Positions 53,358-62,077 are shown, counted from the first letter of the stretch. The stretch: 64,000 bases of DNA from Mycobacterium sp. 050128 (GCF_036409155.1 NZ_JAZGLW010000002.1:124001-188000), one strand, 5' to 3'. Notes: generated by a model from the letters alone, not told the origin. Numbers and translations: made by a program.

Positions 53358-54688
53358 GCCATCCGGAATTTGTCGGCCAGCCGCTCGGGGCCGAGGTCGC
53401 CGTAGCGCTCGTGTTCCAGGCGCCGGACCGCGACGATCACGTCGACCGCGGCGTTGCCCAAAATGGTGCGTAGCAGTTCCGAATTATCCAGTGCGGCAAC
53501 ACTATCTGGTTGGTTTTGGGTGAGGGGTACGATGCCGATACGTTGGTGCTCCGAATCGGACAGCTTTGCCGGGTCGACGGTGGTTTCCGGTGGTAGTGCG
53601 GCGTTGCGCTGGATTCCGTCGAGTGCGAGACCCAGGATCGCGGCAGACGCGAAATACGGGTTCGCCGAGGGATCGACGATTTTCACCTCGACATTCGCCT
53701 TGCCTACCCCGCCATTGATGAATCGCACTGCGGCCTCCCGATTCTCGGTACCCCAGCAGGCCCACGCTCCCGCCCAGTTGCCAGGTTGCATGCGCAAACC
53801 GGACACGATCGATCCGCACAGCACGCCCTGTGCCTCCGGCAATCCGGCAAGCACGCCTGCTATCGCGCTCTCCCCCGCGGGTGTCATGCCTGCGGCCGCC
53901 CCGCCACCGGAAAACAGCGGACCCTCCGGCCGTATCAGCGAGAAGTGCTGGTGCGCACCGGATCCGACATCGCCGGCGAAGGGTACCGGCGACAGGCTGA
54001 CGCGCAGCCCATGGCGGCGGGCGGCGCGGCTCACAATGATGCGGGTCAGTACCAATTGGTCGGCGGCGGCCACCGGCGGCAGTGGCGCCAGCGAGATCTC
54101 GAACTGATTGGCCCCGTACTCCGGATGGAGCTGCTCGATCCCGACCCCGCTGCTCGCCGCTGCTGCAATGACATCGCGGATGAACGCCTCGCGCTCGAGT
54201 ACACCGACCAGACCGTATTGCGCCCAGAGCGTGGACGGCAGCCGACCGCCGTCCGGATCGACCAGAACGAACTCCATTTCATGGCCGATCACCGCCTCGA
54301 TACCCGCTGCGGCGAGTGTGACCTCGACCCGACGCAACGTTGTCCTGCTGCACGCCGAAACCGGTGTCCCGTCCTGTTCGAAGAACGAGCCGGGCGCCCA
54401 CGCCAACCCGTCGCCAATGCTGCGCAGCGCCGACAAGTCGATGCGCACGCGCTGATCACCGATCACACCAACGTCTTCGGTAAACGCGATACCGGTCTGG
54501 TCGATGGCGAACCCATGCCACGAAGGGCTGGCGCCCAGGCCGGGATCGACGAAAGCGTTGGTGCGCCGGATCGGCACGGCCTTCGCGTGGGTGAGCCCGG
54601 CCGGATTCACCACGGTGCCGATCACGGTGTCGACGCCCTCGGCCTCCAGCTGGGCGACCGAGGCCGCGGCGAGGGGGGTGGCTGTCAT
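53345..54688 (-). CDS. glnA3: Glutamine synthetase-like gamma-glutamylamine synthetase GlnA3
   Basis: A 447-aa glutamine synthetase-fold ligase. Metal and nucleotide motifs are EAVIGHEMEFVLVD, the NQFEISLAPLPP region and GAHQHFSLIRPEG. The loops around the ammonium site differ from housekeeping GlnA1, so it more likely joins glutamate to a polyamine or other amine. Its Streptomyces and M. tuberculosis relatives are described as gamma-glutamylpolyamine synthetases. Equivalent to Rv1878. Confidence 0.88.
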   Translation of the reverse strand: MTATPLAAASVAQLEAEGVDTVIGTVVNPAGLTHAKAVPIRRTNAFVDPGLGASPSWHGFAIDQTGIAFTEDVGVIGDQRVRIDLSALRSIGDGLAWAPGSFFEQDGTPVSACSRTTLRRVEVTLAAAGIEAVIGHEMEFVLVDPDGGRLPSTLWAQYGLVGVLEREAFIRDVIAAAASSGVGIEQLHPEYGANQFEISLAPLPPVAAADQLVLTRIIVSRAARRHGLRVSLSPVPFAGDVGSGAHQHFSLIRPEGPLFSGGGAAAGMTPAGESAIAGVLAGLPEAQGVLCGSIVSGLRMQPGNWAGAWACWGTENREAAVRFINGGVGKANVEVKIVDPSANPYFASAAILGLALDGIQRNAALPPETTVDPAKLSDSEHQRIGIVPLTQNQPDSVAALDNSELLRTILGNAAVDVIVAVRRLEHERYGDLGPERLADKFRMAWSL

Positions 54689-54718
54689 CGCCGCCTTATC
54701 GGCGGATGCGGTGGGCGA

Positions 54719-55213
54719 CTATGCCCGGCTCGGCAGGGTCAGCATGCAGGTCTGGCCGATGTCGAGGGTCCGCAGCATCCGCCCCATGCCGACCCAGAGG
54801 GCGCAGGACATGGCGAGGTCGGCGAGTAACTCCTCGGTGAAGTGTTCGTTTGCCCGGCTCCAGAAGTCTTCGTCATCGCGCAACTTGGTGTGTTCCGTGC
54901 CGAACCGGTGCGCGAACTCGGCGGCCAGTCGCTCCTGTTCGCTGAATCCGGGCCACGTGCGCCATTCCAGCGCGTGCTCGTACAGCTCTTCGTCGACGCC
55001 CGCGGCCGGCCCGTCGGCGTCGCGCGTGTTCATGCACACGGTGCATTCGTTGTCGTGGGCGATCACGGCGCGCGCGATTTCACGGGTGCGCATCGGCAGC
55101 CGGTTCTTGGTGTACACGGCCTGGCTGAAGTTGGCGATCGCGCCGCCGAGGTCGGGAGACTTCGTGGCCCAGCTGTAGATGTCGTCGTCAGCGAACGTTC
55201 CGATTCGGCTCAT
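54719..55213 (-). CDS. AhpD-like carboxymuconolactone decarboxylase-family protein
   Basis: A 164-aa all-helical protein with the redox pair ECTVC (Cys57, Cys60) followed by MNTRD, and AHDNE before it. Probably a peroxidase/reductase partner. ATG 55213 is chosen; a longer frame begins inside the upstream regulatory site. A KstR-type operator (55245-55258) lies 32 bases upstream, linking it to sterol catabolism. Thirty bases from glnA3. Confidence 0.85.
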   Translation of the reverse strand: MSRIGTFADDDIYSWATKSPDLGGAIANFSQAVYTKNRLPMRTREIARAVIAHDNECTVCMNTRDADGPAAGVDEELYEHALEWRTWPGFSEQERLAAEFAHRFGTEHTKLRDDEDFWSRANEHFTEELLADLAMSCALWVGMGRMLRTLDIGQTCMLTLPSRA

Positions 55214-55244
55214 GGCGTGATGGTACGCCCGCGCCCACGATTTT

Positions 55245-55258
55245 TGGAACACGTTCTA
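55245..55258. promoter_or_regulatory. KstR-type operator overlapping the transporter stop
   Basis: On the minus strand TAGAACGTGTTCCA, matching TNNAACNNGTTNNA at every fixed position. It lies 32 bases before the AhpD-like gene and includes the stop codon of the MFS gene (55256-55258), so operator and coding sequence share bases. Same motif as at 30817-30830. Confidence 0.75.
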
Positions 55259-57352
55259 GTATCTGCTGCCGGTGCCCGCCTCCAGCCGGCCGGTACTGGG
55301 CGCGTCGTCGTGCCAATCGCGTTGAGCCAGAACGCGGTGGGCGATGTGTTGCAGCGCGGTTTCCACTTCGCGGCGGTCCGGTCGGCCCTGATAGCTGGGT
55401 GAGCGCGACAGCTTGTCGACGATCCAGCCCAACAGCAACGAATAGACATAGTCGACTTGCTGGGCCCCGGCCGGGGTCAGCCACATGTGATCGCCGTCGC
55501 GTTGCGCGTAGCCGCTGGCGACCAAGCGACCGAAGGTGGGCTCGATGACCTCGAACGGGATCCGCATTGATTCGCCGATATCGCTGAGGCGGGCCGTCCC
55601 ATACATTTGCCCGAAGCGATAGATGCGCATCACGCCCCACAACCCGGCCACGTCGAGCCGACAGTCGGGCCGCATCGCGATGCTGCGCAACCGCACACCG
55701 GGGTCACCACGCAGCATGCGCGCAATCGCATTCTCCAACAGCCGTTCTGGAGTGTCGGTCGTCGGCATCCCGAATCCGTCGCCGAGATCGATTGCGCTGT
55801 TGTGGATGTCGCGCAACGGGATCTCCCGCAGGAACAAAGCGAGGACGAACCCGACCAGGGCCACCGGTGCGGCCCAGAAAAACACCTCGCTCAGTGACTC
55901 GGAATAGGCCGCCACGATCGGGGCGACCACATTATGTGGCTGTCGATGCAGGGCGCCCGGTGAACTCACCGCGTCGGGCGCTGCGCCGCTGGCCGCCAGG
56001 GCCGCGGGCATCCGGCCGTCGAGGAAGTTCGAAAACAGCGAACCGAAGATCGCGGCGCCGAACGAGCTGCCGATGGTGCGGAAAAATGTCACACCCGAGG
56101 TCGCGACACCCAGATCCTCGAAGTTCGAGGTGTTTTGCACGATGAGGACCAGCACCTGCATCGACAATCCGATGCCGGCCCCCAGGATAACGAGATAGAG
56201 GGACTGAACCAGCGCCGAGGTGGACGGGGTCATCCGCGACATCAGCAGAAACGCCAGAGCCATCAGCGCGGTACCGGTGACCGGAAAGATCTTGTAGCGG
56301 CCGGTCTTGCCGACCAGGGTGCCGCTGCCGGTCGAGGTGATCAGCATCCCGATCACCATCGGCAGCGTGCGCAGCCCCGACGTCGTCGCCGATACGCCGT
56401 TGACGTACTGCATGTAGGTCGGCAGAAACGTCATCGCCCCCAACATCGCGAAACCGACCACGAACGACAACACACAGCAGACCGTGAACACCGGGCTGGC
56501 GAACAGCCGAGTCGGCAGGATCGGCTGCGGGACACGACTTTCGACCCAGACGAAGGCGACCAGCGCCGCCGCGGCGCCGACGAACAATGCGATGATCGTC
56601 GGCGAGCCCCACGGGTACAGGGTGCCGCCCCAACTGGTCGCCAGGGTCAGGCCGGCGGCGCCCAGGCCGACCAACACTATTCCGCCATAGTCGATGACGG
56701 GCTTGGTGGATGCCGCCAGCGCCGGAATAGCCGCTGCCGCAACGAAGATGACGAGCACCGAGATCGGCACGTTCACCCAAAAGGCCCACCGCCAGGTCAG
56801 GTAATCGGTGAAGTAGCCACCAAGCAACGGGCCGACGACTGTCGTTACTCCGAAGACCGCACCCAGAATGCCTTGGTAGCGGCCACGTTCACGCAGCGGG
56901 ACAACCTCTCCGATCAGCGCGCTGGCCGTGACGGTGATCCCGCCACCGCCGATGCCCTGCAGCGCCCGCGACCCCACCAGCATGGCCATCGATTGGGACA
57001 GCCCGCACGACACCGACCCGACGACAAAGAACACGATGGCGGCCTGAAACACGCGTTTGCGGCCGAACAGGTCACCGAGCTTGCCGACCAGTGCGGTGAC
57101 GATCGTCGACGCCAGCAGGTAGCTGGTGACGACCCAGGACTGATGGCCGGCGTCGCCCAGGTCGGCGACGATGGTCGGCAGGGCGGTCGCGACGATGGTC
57201 TGGTCCAGCGCCGCGAGCAGCATCCCGAGCACGACCGCAACGAAGATCAGGTTTCGACGTTGCGGGGTGATCAGCGCACCGCTGGCCGCTGGATCCACGA
57301 CGACCGGGTTGGCTTGAGTTGCCACGCTGGATGTTGCTCTCGGGCTCGTCAT
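55256..57352 (-). CDS. DHA2-family MFS exporter with C-terminal MarR-like domain (Rv1877-like)
   Basis: A 698-aa fourteen-helix drug:H+ antiporter. TM1 has LGMLLAALDQTIVATALPTI, the loop after TM2 is GKLGDLFGRKRVF (motif A), and RALQGIGGGGITVTASALIG is in TM4-5. After the last helix, about 170 residues remain. They contain YGTARLSDIGESMRIPF, then a segment ending GRLVASGYAQRDGDHMWLTP: a winged-helix of MarR type with recognition helix and wing. This would be a cytoplasmic sensor or regulatory tail. ATG 57352 after GGAAGG. Equivalent to Rv1877. Confidence 0.88.
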   Translation of the reverse strand: MTSPRATSSVATQANPVVVDPAASGALITPQRRNLIFVAVVLGMLLAALDQTIVATALPTIVADLGDAGHQSWVVTSYLLASTIVTALVGKLGDLFGRKRVFQAAIVFFVVGSVSCGLSQSMAMLVGSRALQGIGGGGITVTASALIGEVVPLRERGRYQGILGAVFGVTTVVGPLLGGYFTDYLTWRWAFWVNVPISVLVIFVAAAAIPALAASTKPVIDYGGIVLVGLGAAGLTLATSWGGTLYPWGSPTIIALFVGAAAALVAFVWVESRVPQPILPTRLFASPVFTVCCVLSFVVGFAMLGAMTFLPTYMQYVNGVSATTSGLRTLPMVIGMLITSTGSGTLVGKTGRYKIFPVTGTALMALAFLLMSRMTPSTSALVQSLYLVILGAGIGLSMQVLVLIVQNTSNFEDLGVATSGVTFFRTIGSSFGAAIFGSLFSNFLDGRMPAALAASGAAPDAVSSPGALHRQPHNVVAPIVAAYSESLSEVFFWAAPVALVGFVLALFLREIPLRDIHNSAIDLGDGFGMPTTDTPERLLENAIARMLRGDPGVRLRSIAMRPDCRLDVAGLWGVMRIYRFGQMYGTARLSDIGESMRIPFEVIEPTFGRLVASGYAQRDGDHMWLTPAGAQQVDYVYSLLLGWIVDKLSRSPSYQGRPDRREVETALQHIAHRVLAQRDWHDDAPSTGRLEAGTGSRY

Positions 57353-57399
57353 GCCTGCCTTCCCGTCGGCGTTCGATGCTAACGGGTGCCCAGGGTCAG

Positions 57400-57421
57400 C
57401 CCGCGGCAATCGCGCCGCGGG
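57400..57421 (-). terminator. Hairpin downstream of bfrA
   Basis: CCCGCGGC and GCCGCGGG, perfect 8-bp stem with a 6-base loop, 20 bases beyond the bfrA stop in the direction of transcription. Probable terminator before the transporter gene. Confidence 0.5.
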
Positions 57422-57441
57422 TCACTCAATTCACATCGGGA

Positions 57442-57930
57442 CTACGCGATCGAGCCCGGCGGACGGGACACGCATTGTGCCAAGTACAGCGGCTCGCCCA
57501 GCTTCTCCATCAGCTGAAGCTGCGTCTCCAGATAGTCGACGTGGTTTTCCTCGTCGGCGATGATCTTCTCCAGCAAGAAGGCGCTGGTGCTGTCTTCTTT
57601 TGCGCGGCACATGATCACGCCGGGCTTGAGACGGGCCAAGACCTCGTATTCGATTGCCAGATCCGCCTCGAATTGCTCGCGCAGCGTCTGACCGATGCGC
57701 AGCGAGAACAGGCGCTGGTAGTTCGGCAGGCCGTCCAGCAGCAAGATGCGGTCGGTGATCGCCTCGGCGTGGCGCATCTCGTCGAAGGACTCCGCGCGCG
57801 TGTGCTCGGCAACCTCGGTAAAGCCCCAGTTCTCTTGCATCTTCGAGTGCAGAAAGTACTGGTTGATCGCGGTCAGCTCACTGGTCAACTGCTCGTTGAG
57901 CAGACGCAGAACGTCTGGATCCCCTTGCAT
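57442..57930 (-). CDS. bfrA: Bacterioferritin
   Basis: A 162-aa heme-containing ferritin subunit that oxidises and stores iron in a 24-mer. Ferroxidase ligands Glu18, Glu51 and His54 and the heme-binding Met52 (in FDEMRHAEAITDRIL) are intact, as is DEENHVDYLETQLQL. ATG 57930 has AGGAG seven bases upstream. Equivalent to Rv1876. Divergent from bfd across tandem IdeR boxes, so both are iron-responsive. Confidence 0.95.
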   Translation of the reverse strand: MQGDPDVLRLLNEQLTSELTAINQYFLHSKMQENWGFTEVAEHTRAESFDEMRHAEAITDRILLLDGLPNYQRLFSLRIGQTLREQFEADLAIEYEVLARLKPGVIMCRAKEDSTSAFLLEKIIADEENHVDYLETQLQLMEKLGEPLYLAQCVSRPPGSIA

Positions 57931-58074
57931 GATCACTCCTCCGGTGGTCGTGGCTGCGGGCCGCGGGTGACCGGCTGGGGTTCACCGTGCCGGCCAAGCA
58001 GCACTTTGCCACGCAAATTGGAATTGTTCCAGCAAGGTATGGCTGCGCTCACTGGCCGATATGCCCGTTAGGAG

Positions 58075-58093
58075 TTAGGGTCGTCTAACCTAC
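58075..58093. promoter_or_regulatory. IdeR iron box 1
   Basis: TTAGGGTCGTCTAACCTAC matches the mycobacterial iron-box consensus TTAGGTTAGGCTAACCTAA at 15 of 19 positions. It is immediately followed by a second box with no gap. Lies 145 bases upstream of bfrA and 64 bases upstream of bfd. Confidence 0.7.
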
Positions 58094-58112
58094 TTAGGGT
58101 AGACTCGCTTAA
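58094..58112. promoter_or_regulatory. IdeR iron box 2
   Basis: TTAGGGTAGACTCGCTTAA matches the same consensus at 14 of 19. Abutting box 1, it forms a 38-base tandem site. In mycobacteria such a tandem in front of bfrA supports activation by iron-loaded IdeR. Confidence 0.7.
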
Positions 58113-58157
58113 TGTGAGGCCTGTTCGGGCTAGTGCGGGTGAATGGGAGGAGTGCTG

Positions 58158-58355
58158 ATGTACGTGTGCTTGTGCGTCGGCGTCACCAATCACACCGTGG
58201 CCGAGTGCGTTGCCCGCGGTGCCTCCACCTCGAAGGAAGTGGCCGCGCTGTGCGGCGCCGGCGGTGACTGCGGGCGGTGCCGGCGAACGCTGCGGGCGAT
58301 CATCGAGGGGTCGAAGCAAGTCGACGCCGAACTCGAATCCGCGGTGGCGCGCTAG
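58158..58355 (+). CDS. bfd: Bacterioferritin-associated ferredoxin
   Basis: A 65-aa [2Fe-2S] protein. Cys4 and Cys6 (VCLC) with Cys38 and Cys41 (GDCGRC) form the unusual cluster site of the BFD fold. It binds bacterioferritin and donates electrons for iron release. ATG 58158 after GGGAGGAG; the in-frame ATG at 58143 overlaps that site and is not used. Divergent from bfrA. Confidence 0.9.
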   Translation: MYVCLCVGVTNHTVAECVARGASTSKEVAALCGAGGDCGRCRRTLRAIIEGSKQVDAELESAVAR

Positions 58356-58388
58356 ACGCGTCGCATTTCGTTAATTCCGCTCAGTGCT

Positions 58389-59147
58389 TCAGCTGTTCTT
58401 TCGTCCCGCGAAATCGGCCAGGGCCGCGGCGTTGGCCGCAGCGCCCATCAGCTCGGCGAAATACGCGTTCTCGCGTGCGGTTGCGGCCACGATCTCGGGC
58501 CGTATCGGTTCTGTCATCGTGCGTTTCACCGCCATCAGGCTCGAAACCGGCCGGGAGGCAAGGACTTCGGCGTATCGACGGGTTTCGGGCAACAGCTCTT
58601 CCGGCTCGCAGACCCGCCAGACCAGGCCCATCCGCAAGGCCTCCTGTGCATCCACCCATTCCGACGACATCAACAACCAGGCGGCGTTCTGCCGGCCGAC
58701 CAGCTGTGGCAGCAGATACGACGAGGCAGCCTCGGGGGCCACCCCCAGGCTGGTGAACGGACACTTCAGCCGCGCCGTCGACGACATGAACGCCAGGTCG
58801 GCGTAGCCGAGGATGGTGGCGCCGATCCCCACTCCGACGCCGTTCACGGCGCAAATCAGGGGCTTGGGAAACGCGCTCAGCGCGTCGATCATGCCGGGGA
58901 ATCCGTGTTTGCCCGCAGTGAAGCCGGGGTCGGCGATGCGCGCCTGCATCTCGGCGAGATCGGTGCCGGCAGAAAAGCCGCGCCCGGTCCCGGTCAAGAC
59001 CACGACCGCGATCTCCGGATCGTCGGCGGCGGCCAACAGTGCCTCCGCCGTGGCGTCGTAGAGCGCTTCGTTGAAGGCGTTGAGCGCTTCCGGCCGGTTC
59101 AGCGTCAGGGTGCGTACCCGGTTGGTGTCATCGGTCAGCAACGTCAC
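58389..59147 (-). CDS. Enoyl-CoA hydratase/isomerase (crotonase) family
   Basis: A 252-aa crotonase. VVLTGTGRGFSAGTDLAEM and CAVNGVGVGIGATILGYADL form the oxyanion hole; SLGVAPEAASSYLLPQLVG and MGLVWRVCEPEELL follow. It resembles the ECI/hydratase group in which the first catalytic Glu is replaced. GTG at 59147. Last of three co-directional genes behind the EthD-type and split-barrel genes. Confidence 0.88.
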   Translation of the reverse strand: MTLLTDDTNRVRTLTLNRPEALNAFNEALYDATAEALLAAADDPEIAVVVLTGTGRGFSAGTDLAEMQARIADPGFTAGKHGFPGMIDALSAFPKPLICAVNGVGVGIGATILGYADLAFMSSTARLKCPFTSLGVAPEAASSYLLPQLVGRQNAAWLLMSSEWVDAQEALRMGLVWRVCEPEELLPETRRYAEVLASRPVSSLMAVKRTMTEPIRPEIVAATARENAYFAELMGAAANAAALADFAGRKNS

Positions 59148-59184
59148 CGCTGCAGCCTAACCTCGCCGCGGGTCCGGCCCGAGC

Positions 59185-59628
59185 TCACCCGTTGCTGTAG
59201 ACGCGGGTGGGCGCGATCAGCACCACGGCGCGACGTTCCATGGCCATCACGCGGTCGTACTCGTCCCAGTCGTCGTGGGTTCCGCCGGCCGTGGTGAAGA
59301 CGTCGCGCAGCAGGAGCCGCAACTGGTCGGTGTCGGCAAGCCACGGCTGCGAGTCGTCGGGACCGACCAGCTCTGCGCGGCCTTCGACGGTCGCCCATTG
59401 CCAGCCGTTGCGGAACGTGACGGCCAGTTGCGGCCGCTCCCGGAGGTTGGCGAGCTTGACTTTGCCGTAGGTGGTGAAGCCGAGGACCGACTCACCAGTG
59501 TGCGGGTGGGGCAACAATCCGACGTTGACCAGCGATGCCTGCACGGTTCCGTCGGCGCGAACCGTCGAGATCACCGCCAGTCCGCTTTCCGTCGCCGCGA
59601 GCGCCACAGCGTCCTTGAGTGTTGTCAT
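59185..59628 (-). CDS. F420/FMN split-barrel protein (Rv1875-like)
   Basis: A 147-aa pyridoxamine-oxidase-fold protein: GLAVISTVRADGTVQASLVNVG is the first strand pair, VLGFTTYGKVKLANLRERPQLAVTFR the cofactor region, and WQWATVEGRAELVG the next. Mycobacterial members of this length bind F420 or FMN. Nine bases after the EthD-domain gene. Corresponds to Rv1875. Confidence 0.85.
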   Translation of the reverse strand: MTTLKDAVALAATESGLAVISTVRADGTVQASLVNVGLLPHPHTGESVLGFTTYGKVKLANLRERPQLAVTFRNGWQWATVEGRAELVGPDDSQPWLADTDQLRLLLRDVFTTAGGTHDDWDEYDRVMAMERRAVVLIAPTRVYSNG

Positions 59629-59637
59629 TTCCGGTCC

Positions 59638-60339
59638 TCACGTTCCAAAGGCTGCCTTGAACACATAGCGGCTGGTCGGCACCGTGTCGATGTTCTCGTT
59701 GGCGCCGAACGCGGTTGTGCTGGCGACCATTCGGCCCAGCCGGTCCTGCAGGTCGTCGTCGTCGGCGGCACCGAAGAACGCCTTCAGATCGGACACCGCT
59801 TCGATCGGGAACAACTCCTCGACGATGCCCGCGATTCCCGGCGCGTCTGGAGTCAGCGCCCGTACCACCAAGTTCTGGGTATAACCGAAGGTCGACTGCG
59901 TCTCGATGGCCACCGAAGTGTGGTCGAGCTGCCAGCGCTTCAGCCAGGTCGCCTGGTCCAGCTCTGTGGGCCGGCGCAGCAGCGCGATATTGGCGAAACC
60001 TGTTGTGCGAGAGCCGGGGTCGCCACCGGGAAAAGGCAGCGGGACCGACTCGGTGACCAAGTAAGCGGCGAGCTGTTCACATTCGGCCGCGAGCATCGCC
60101 AACGCCTTGGTCATCTGTGCGCCGTAGCACTGCTGCGTCCACATGCTCACGACGGCAACGGCCGGTGGATCCATGGTCGTCAACGTCATCAGTGAATGCC
60201 GCACCGCACCGTCTTTCACGTTGACGGCCAGCCCGGGCAGGCCCAGGCCCAACAATGCGTCGGCTACCGGCCCCCGTTGGCGAGCGGCCCAATTGTCGTC
60301 CGCATCCGTGCGCCTGAGCACCGCGATCACCTTTTCCAT
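59638..60339 (-). CDS. EthD-domain-like protein (Rv1874-like)
   Basis: A 233-aa protein of two dimeric alpha-beta barrel-like halves. The C-terminal half, FANIALLRRPTELDQATWLKRW followed by HTSVAIETQSTFGYTQN, is EthD-like; the N-terminal half (MEKVIAVLRRTDADDNW) repeats the pattern. Function unknown; the family is linked to degradation of ethers and aromatic compounds. Corresponds to Rv1874. Confidence 0.75.
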   Translation of the reverse strand: MEKVIAVLRRTDADDNWAARQRGPVADALLGLGLPGLAVNVKDGAVRHSLMTLTTMDPPAVAVVSMWTQQCYGAQMTKALAMLAAECEQLAAYLVTESVPLPFPGGDPGSRTTGFANIALLRRPTELDQATWLKRWQLDHTSVAIETQSTFGYTQNLVVRALTPDAPGIAGIVEELFPIEAVSDLKAFFGAADDDDLQDRLGRMVASTTAFGANENIDTVPTSRYVFKAAFGT

Positions 60340-60426
60340 AGGCAGAACCTACCGCCGGCACCACCGAACGCTGAGTGGAGTGGCCGGCGCGCTCGTGGAC
60401 GCACTGGCAGCCGCTGCCGAATGCGG

Positions 60427-61362
60427 CTATCTGAGCACACGCACCTGCTGTTCGCTGCCGACCGACTCGCCGATGATGGCGGCAAGTCGCCGATACGATT
60501 CGTCGCGGCCACTCGACGAGCGGAACACCAGTCCGATGCGCCGGCCCGGGCGCGGCGACGCGAACTGCGCGAGCCCGAGCTGGCTGCGGGCGGCCTCCAC
60601 GGGTGCCGCGCTCTGCGGGATCAGCGTCACCCCCAGCCCGCCGGTCACGCACTGCACCGCGGTGGCCAGCGACGCGGCCCGGGTGTCGGCGAGTTCGGCT
60701 CGCAGACCGGCTTTTTGGCAGACATCGAGGGCTTGATCGCGCAGGCAGTGTCCCTCGTCGAGTAGCAGCAGCGGCAGTTCCGCCAACGCCGAGGTGGGTA
60801 CCCGGCGTTTGCCGGACAGCGGGTGGCCGGGCGGAACCGCGAGCAGGAAGTCCTCCTCGTAGATCGGCACCTCGGTGAGTCCGGTGGCATCGGCGGGCAG
60901 TGCGATCAGGGCCGCATCCAGGGCCCCGCCGCGCAGTGCGGTCAGCAGTCGCTCGGTCTGGTCTTCGATCACCCGCAGGGTCAGGGCGGGAAGGCGATTG
61001 GAGAGGCCGGTCAGCACGGTGGGCAAGACGTAGGGCGCCACCGTGGGGATCATGCCCAGGCGCAGGGTGCCTTGCAGAGGATCCGAGGTGCCCCCCGCGG
61101 CGGCGGTGAACGCCTCCGCCGCCTCGACCACGGCTTGGGCGAGCGGCAGCAGTTGCGCGCCTTCCGGTGTCAAGCGGACACGCCGCGTCGAACGCTCGAC
61201 GAGGTGGGTGCCCAGGCCCATTTCGAGGGCGGCGAGCGACTGCGAGAGTGTCGACTGGCTGACACCGAGATCCGTTGCGGCACTGCCGAAATGATGCTTC
61301 TCGGCCACCGCCGCGAACGCCCGCAGCCCGGCCAGAGTGGGCTGAAAACTCTTATCGGTCAT
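60427..61362 (-). CDS. oxyR: Hydrogen-peroxide regulator OxyR
   Basis: A 311-aa LysR-type regulator. N-terminal [23 protein letters not shown] plus [15 protein letters not shown]. The peroxide-sensing pair is Cys206 ([10 protein letters not shown]) and Cys215 (DVCQKAG), the OxyR signature that forms the regulatory disulfide. The frame is intact, unlike the M. tuberculosis pseudogene. ATG 61362. Divergent from ahpC with a dyad overlapping its own start. Confidence 0.93.
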   Translation of the reverse strand: MTDKSFQPTLAGLRAFAAVAEKHHFGSAATDLGVSQSTLSQSLAALEMGLGTHLVERSTRRVRLTPEGAQLLPLAQAVVEAAEAFTAAAGGTSDPLQGTLRLGMIPTVAPYVLPTVLTGLSNRLPALTLRVIEDQTERLLTALRGGALDAALIALPADATGLTEVPIYEEDFLLAVPPGHPLSGKRRVPTSALAELPLLLLDEGHCLRDQALDVCQKAGLRAELADTRAASLATAVQCVTGGLGVTLIPQSAAPVEAARSQLGLAQFASPRPGRRIGLVFRSSSGRDESYRRLAAIIGESVGSEQQVRVLR

Positions 61363-61371
61363 GGCTATAAG
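61351..61371. promoter_or_regulatory. OxyR operator candidate
   Basis: CTTAT-N11-ATAAG, a LysR T-N11-A dyad that overlaps the oxyR start codon. Adjacent to it are CTATAAGTATAG (61365-61376) and the perfect palindrome GTGATATATCAC (61378-61389). The cluster is placed for autorepression of oxyR and activation of ahpC, which starts at 61465. Confidence 0.65.
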
Positions 61372-61464
61372 TATAGTGTGATATATCACCTTTACTTCAG
61401 ACACCGCTCCCGGCAACATGGTGACAGACACTTAATCTTGACTAATTCCAGATAAGGAGCGGAT

Positions 61465-62052
61465 GTGACACTGTTGACGATCGGCGACCAGTTTCCCGCC
61501 TACGAGCTCACCGGGCTGATCGGTGGCGACCTGTCGAAGGTCGACGCCCAGCAACCCGAGGACTACTTCAAGACCTTCTCCAGCGACGGCCACGAGGGCA
61601 AGTGGCGGATCGTGTTCTTCTGGCCCAAGGACTTCACCTTCGTGTGCCCGACCGAGATCGCCGCGTTCGGCAAGCTGAACGACGAGTTCGAGGATCGCGA
61701 CGCGCAGGTGCTCGGCGTCTCGGTGGACAGTGAATTCGTGCACTTCCAGTGGCGTGCCCAGCACGAGGACCTCAAGAAGCTGCCGTTCCCGATGCTGTCG
61801 GACATCAAGCGCGAGCTGGCCCTGGCCACGGGGGTGCTCAACGCCGACGGCGTCGCCGACCGCGTCACCTTCATCGTCGACCCCAACAACGAGATCCAAT
61901 TCGTCTCGGCGACCGCGGGATCCGTGGGGCGTAACGTGGACGAGGTGCTGCGAGTCCTGGACGCTCTGCAATCCGACGAGCTGTGTGCCTGCAACTGGCG
62001 CAAGGGCGACCCGACGCTGAACGCCGGAGAACTGCTTAAGGCCTCGGCGTAA
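61465..62052 (+). CDS. ahpC: Alkyl hydroperoxide reductase AhpC
   Basis: A 195-aa two-cysteine peroxiredoxin reducing hydrogen peroxide, organic peroxides and peroxynitrite. Peroxidatic Cys61 is in [10 protein letters not shown]; the C-terminal pair near 174 and 176 (LCACNW) supplies the resolving cysteines of the mycobacterial enzyme. GTG start after AAGGAG. Operon with ahpD, and under the divergent OxyR. Confidence 0.95.
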   Translation: MTLLTIGDQFPAYELTGLIGGDLSKVDAQQPEDYFKTFSSDGHEGKWRIVFFWPKDFTFVCPTEIAAFGKLNDEFEDRDAQVLGVSVDSEFVHFQWRAQHEDLKKLPFPMLSDIKRELALATGVLNADGVADRVTFIVDPNNEIQFVSATAGSVGRNVDEVLRVLDALQSDELCACNWRKGDPTLNAGELLKASA

Positions 62053-62077
62053 TTTCGGCTCGATCTGGAGGTTTGTG

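Noticed and set aside
56135..57382. A 415-codon plus-strand frame opposite the MFS transporter
   Set aside because: Low-complexity Arg/Gln/His-rich translation, purely complementary to a well-supported fourteen-helix transporter.
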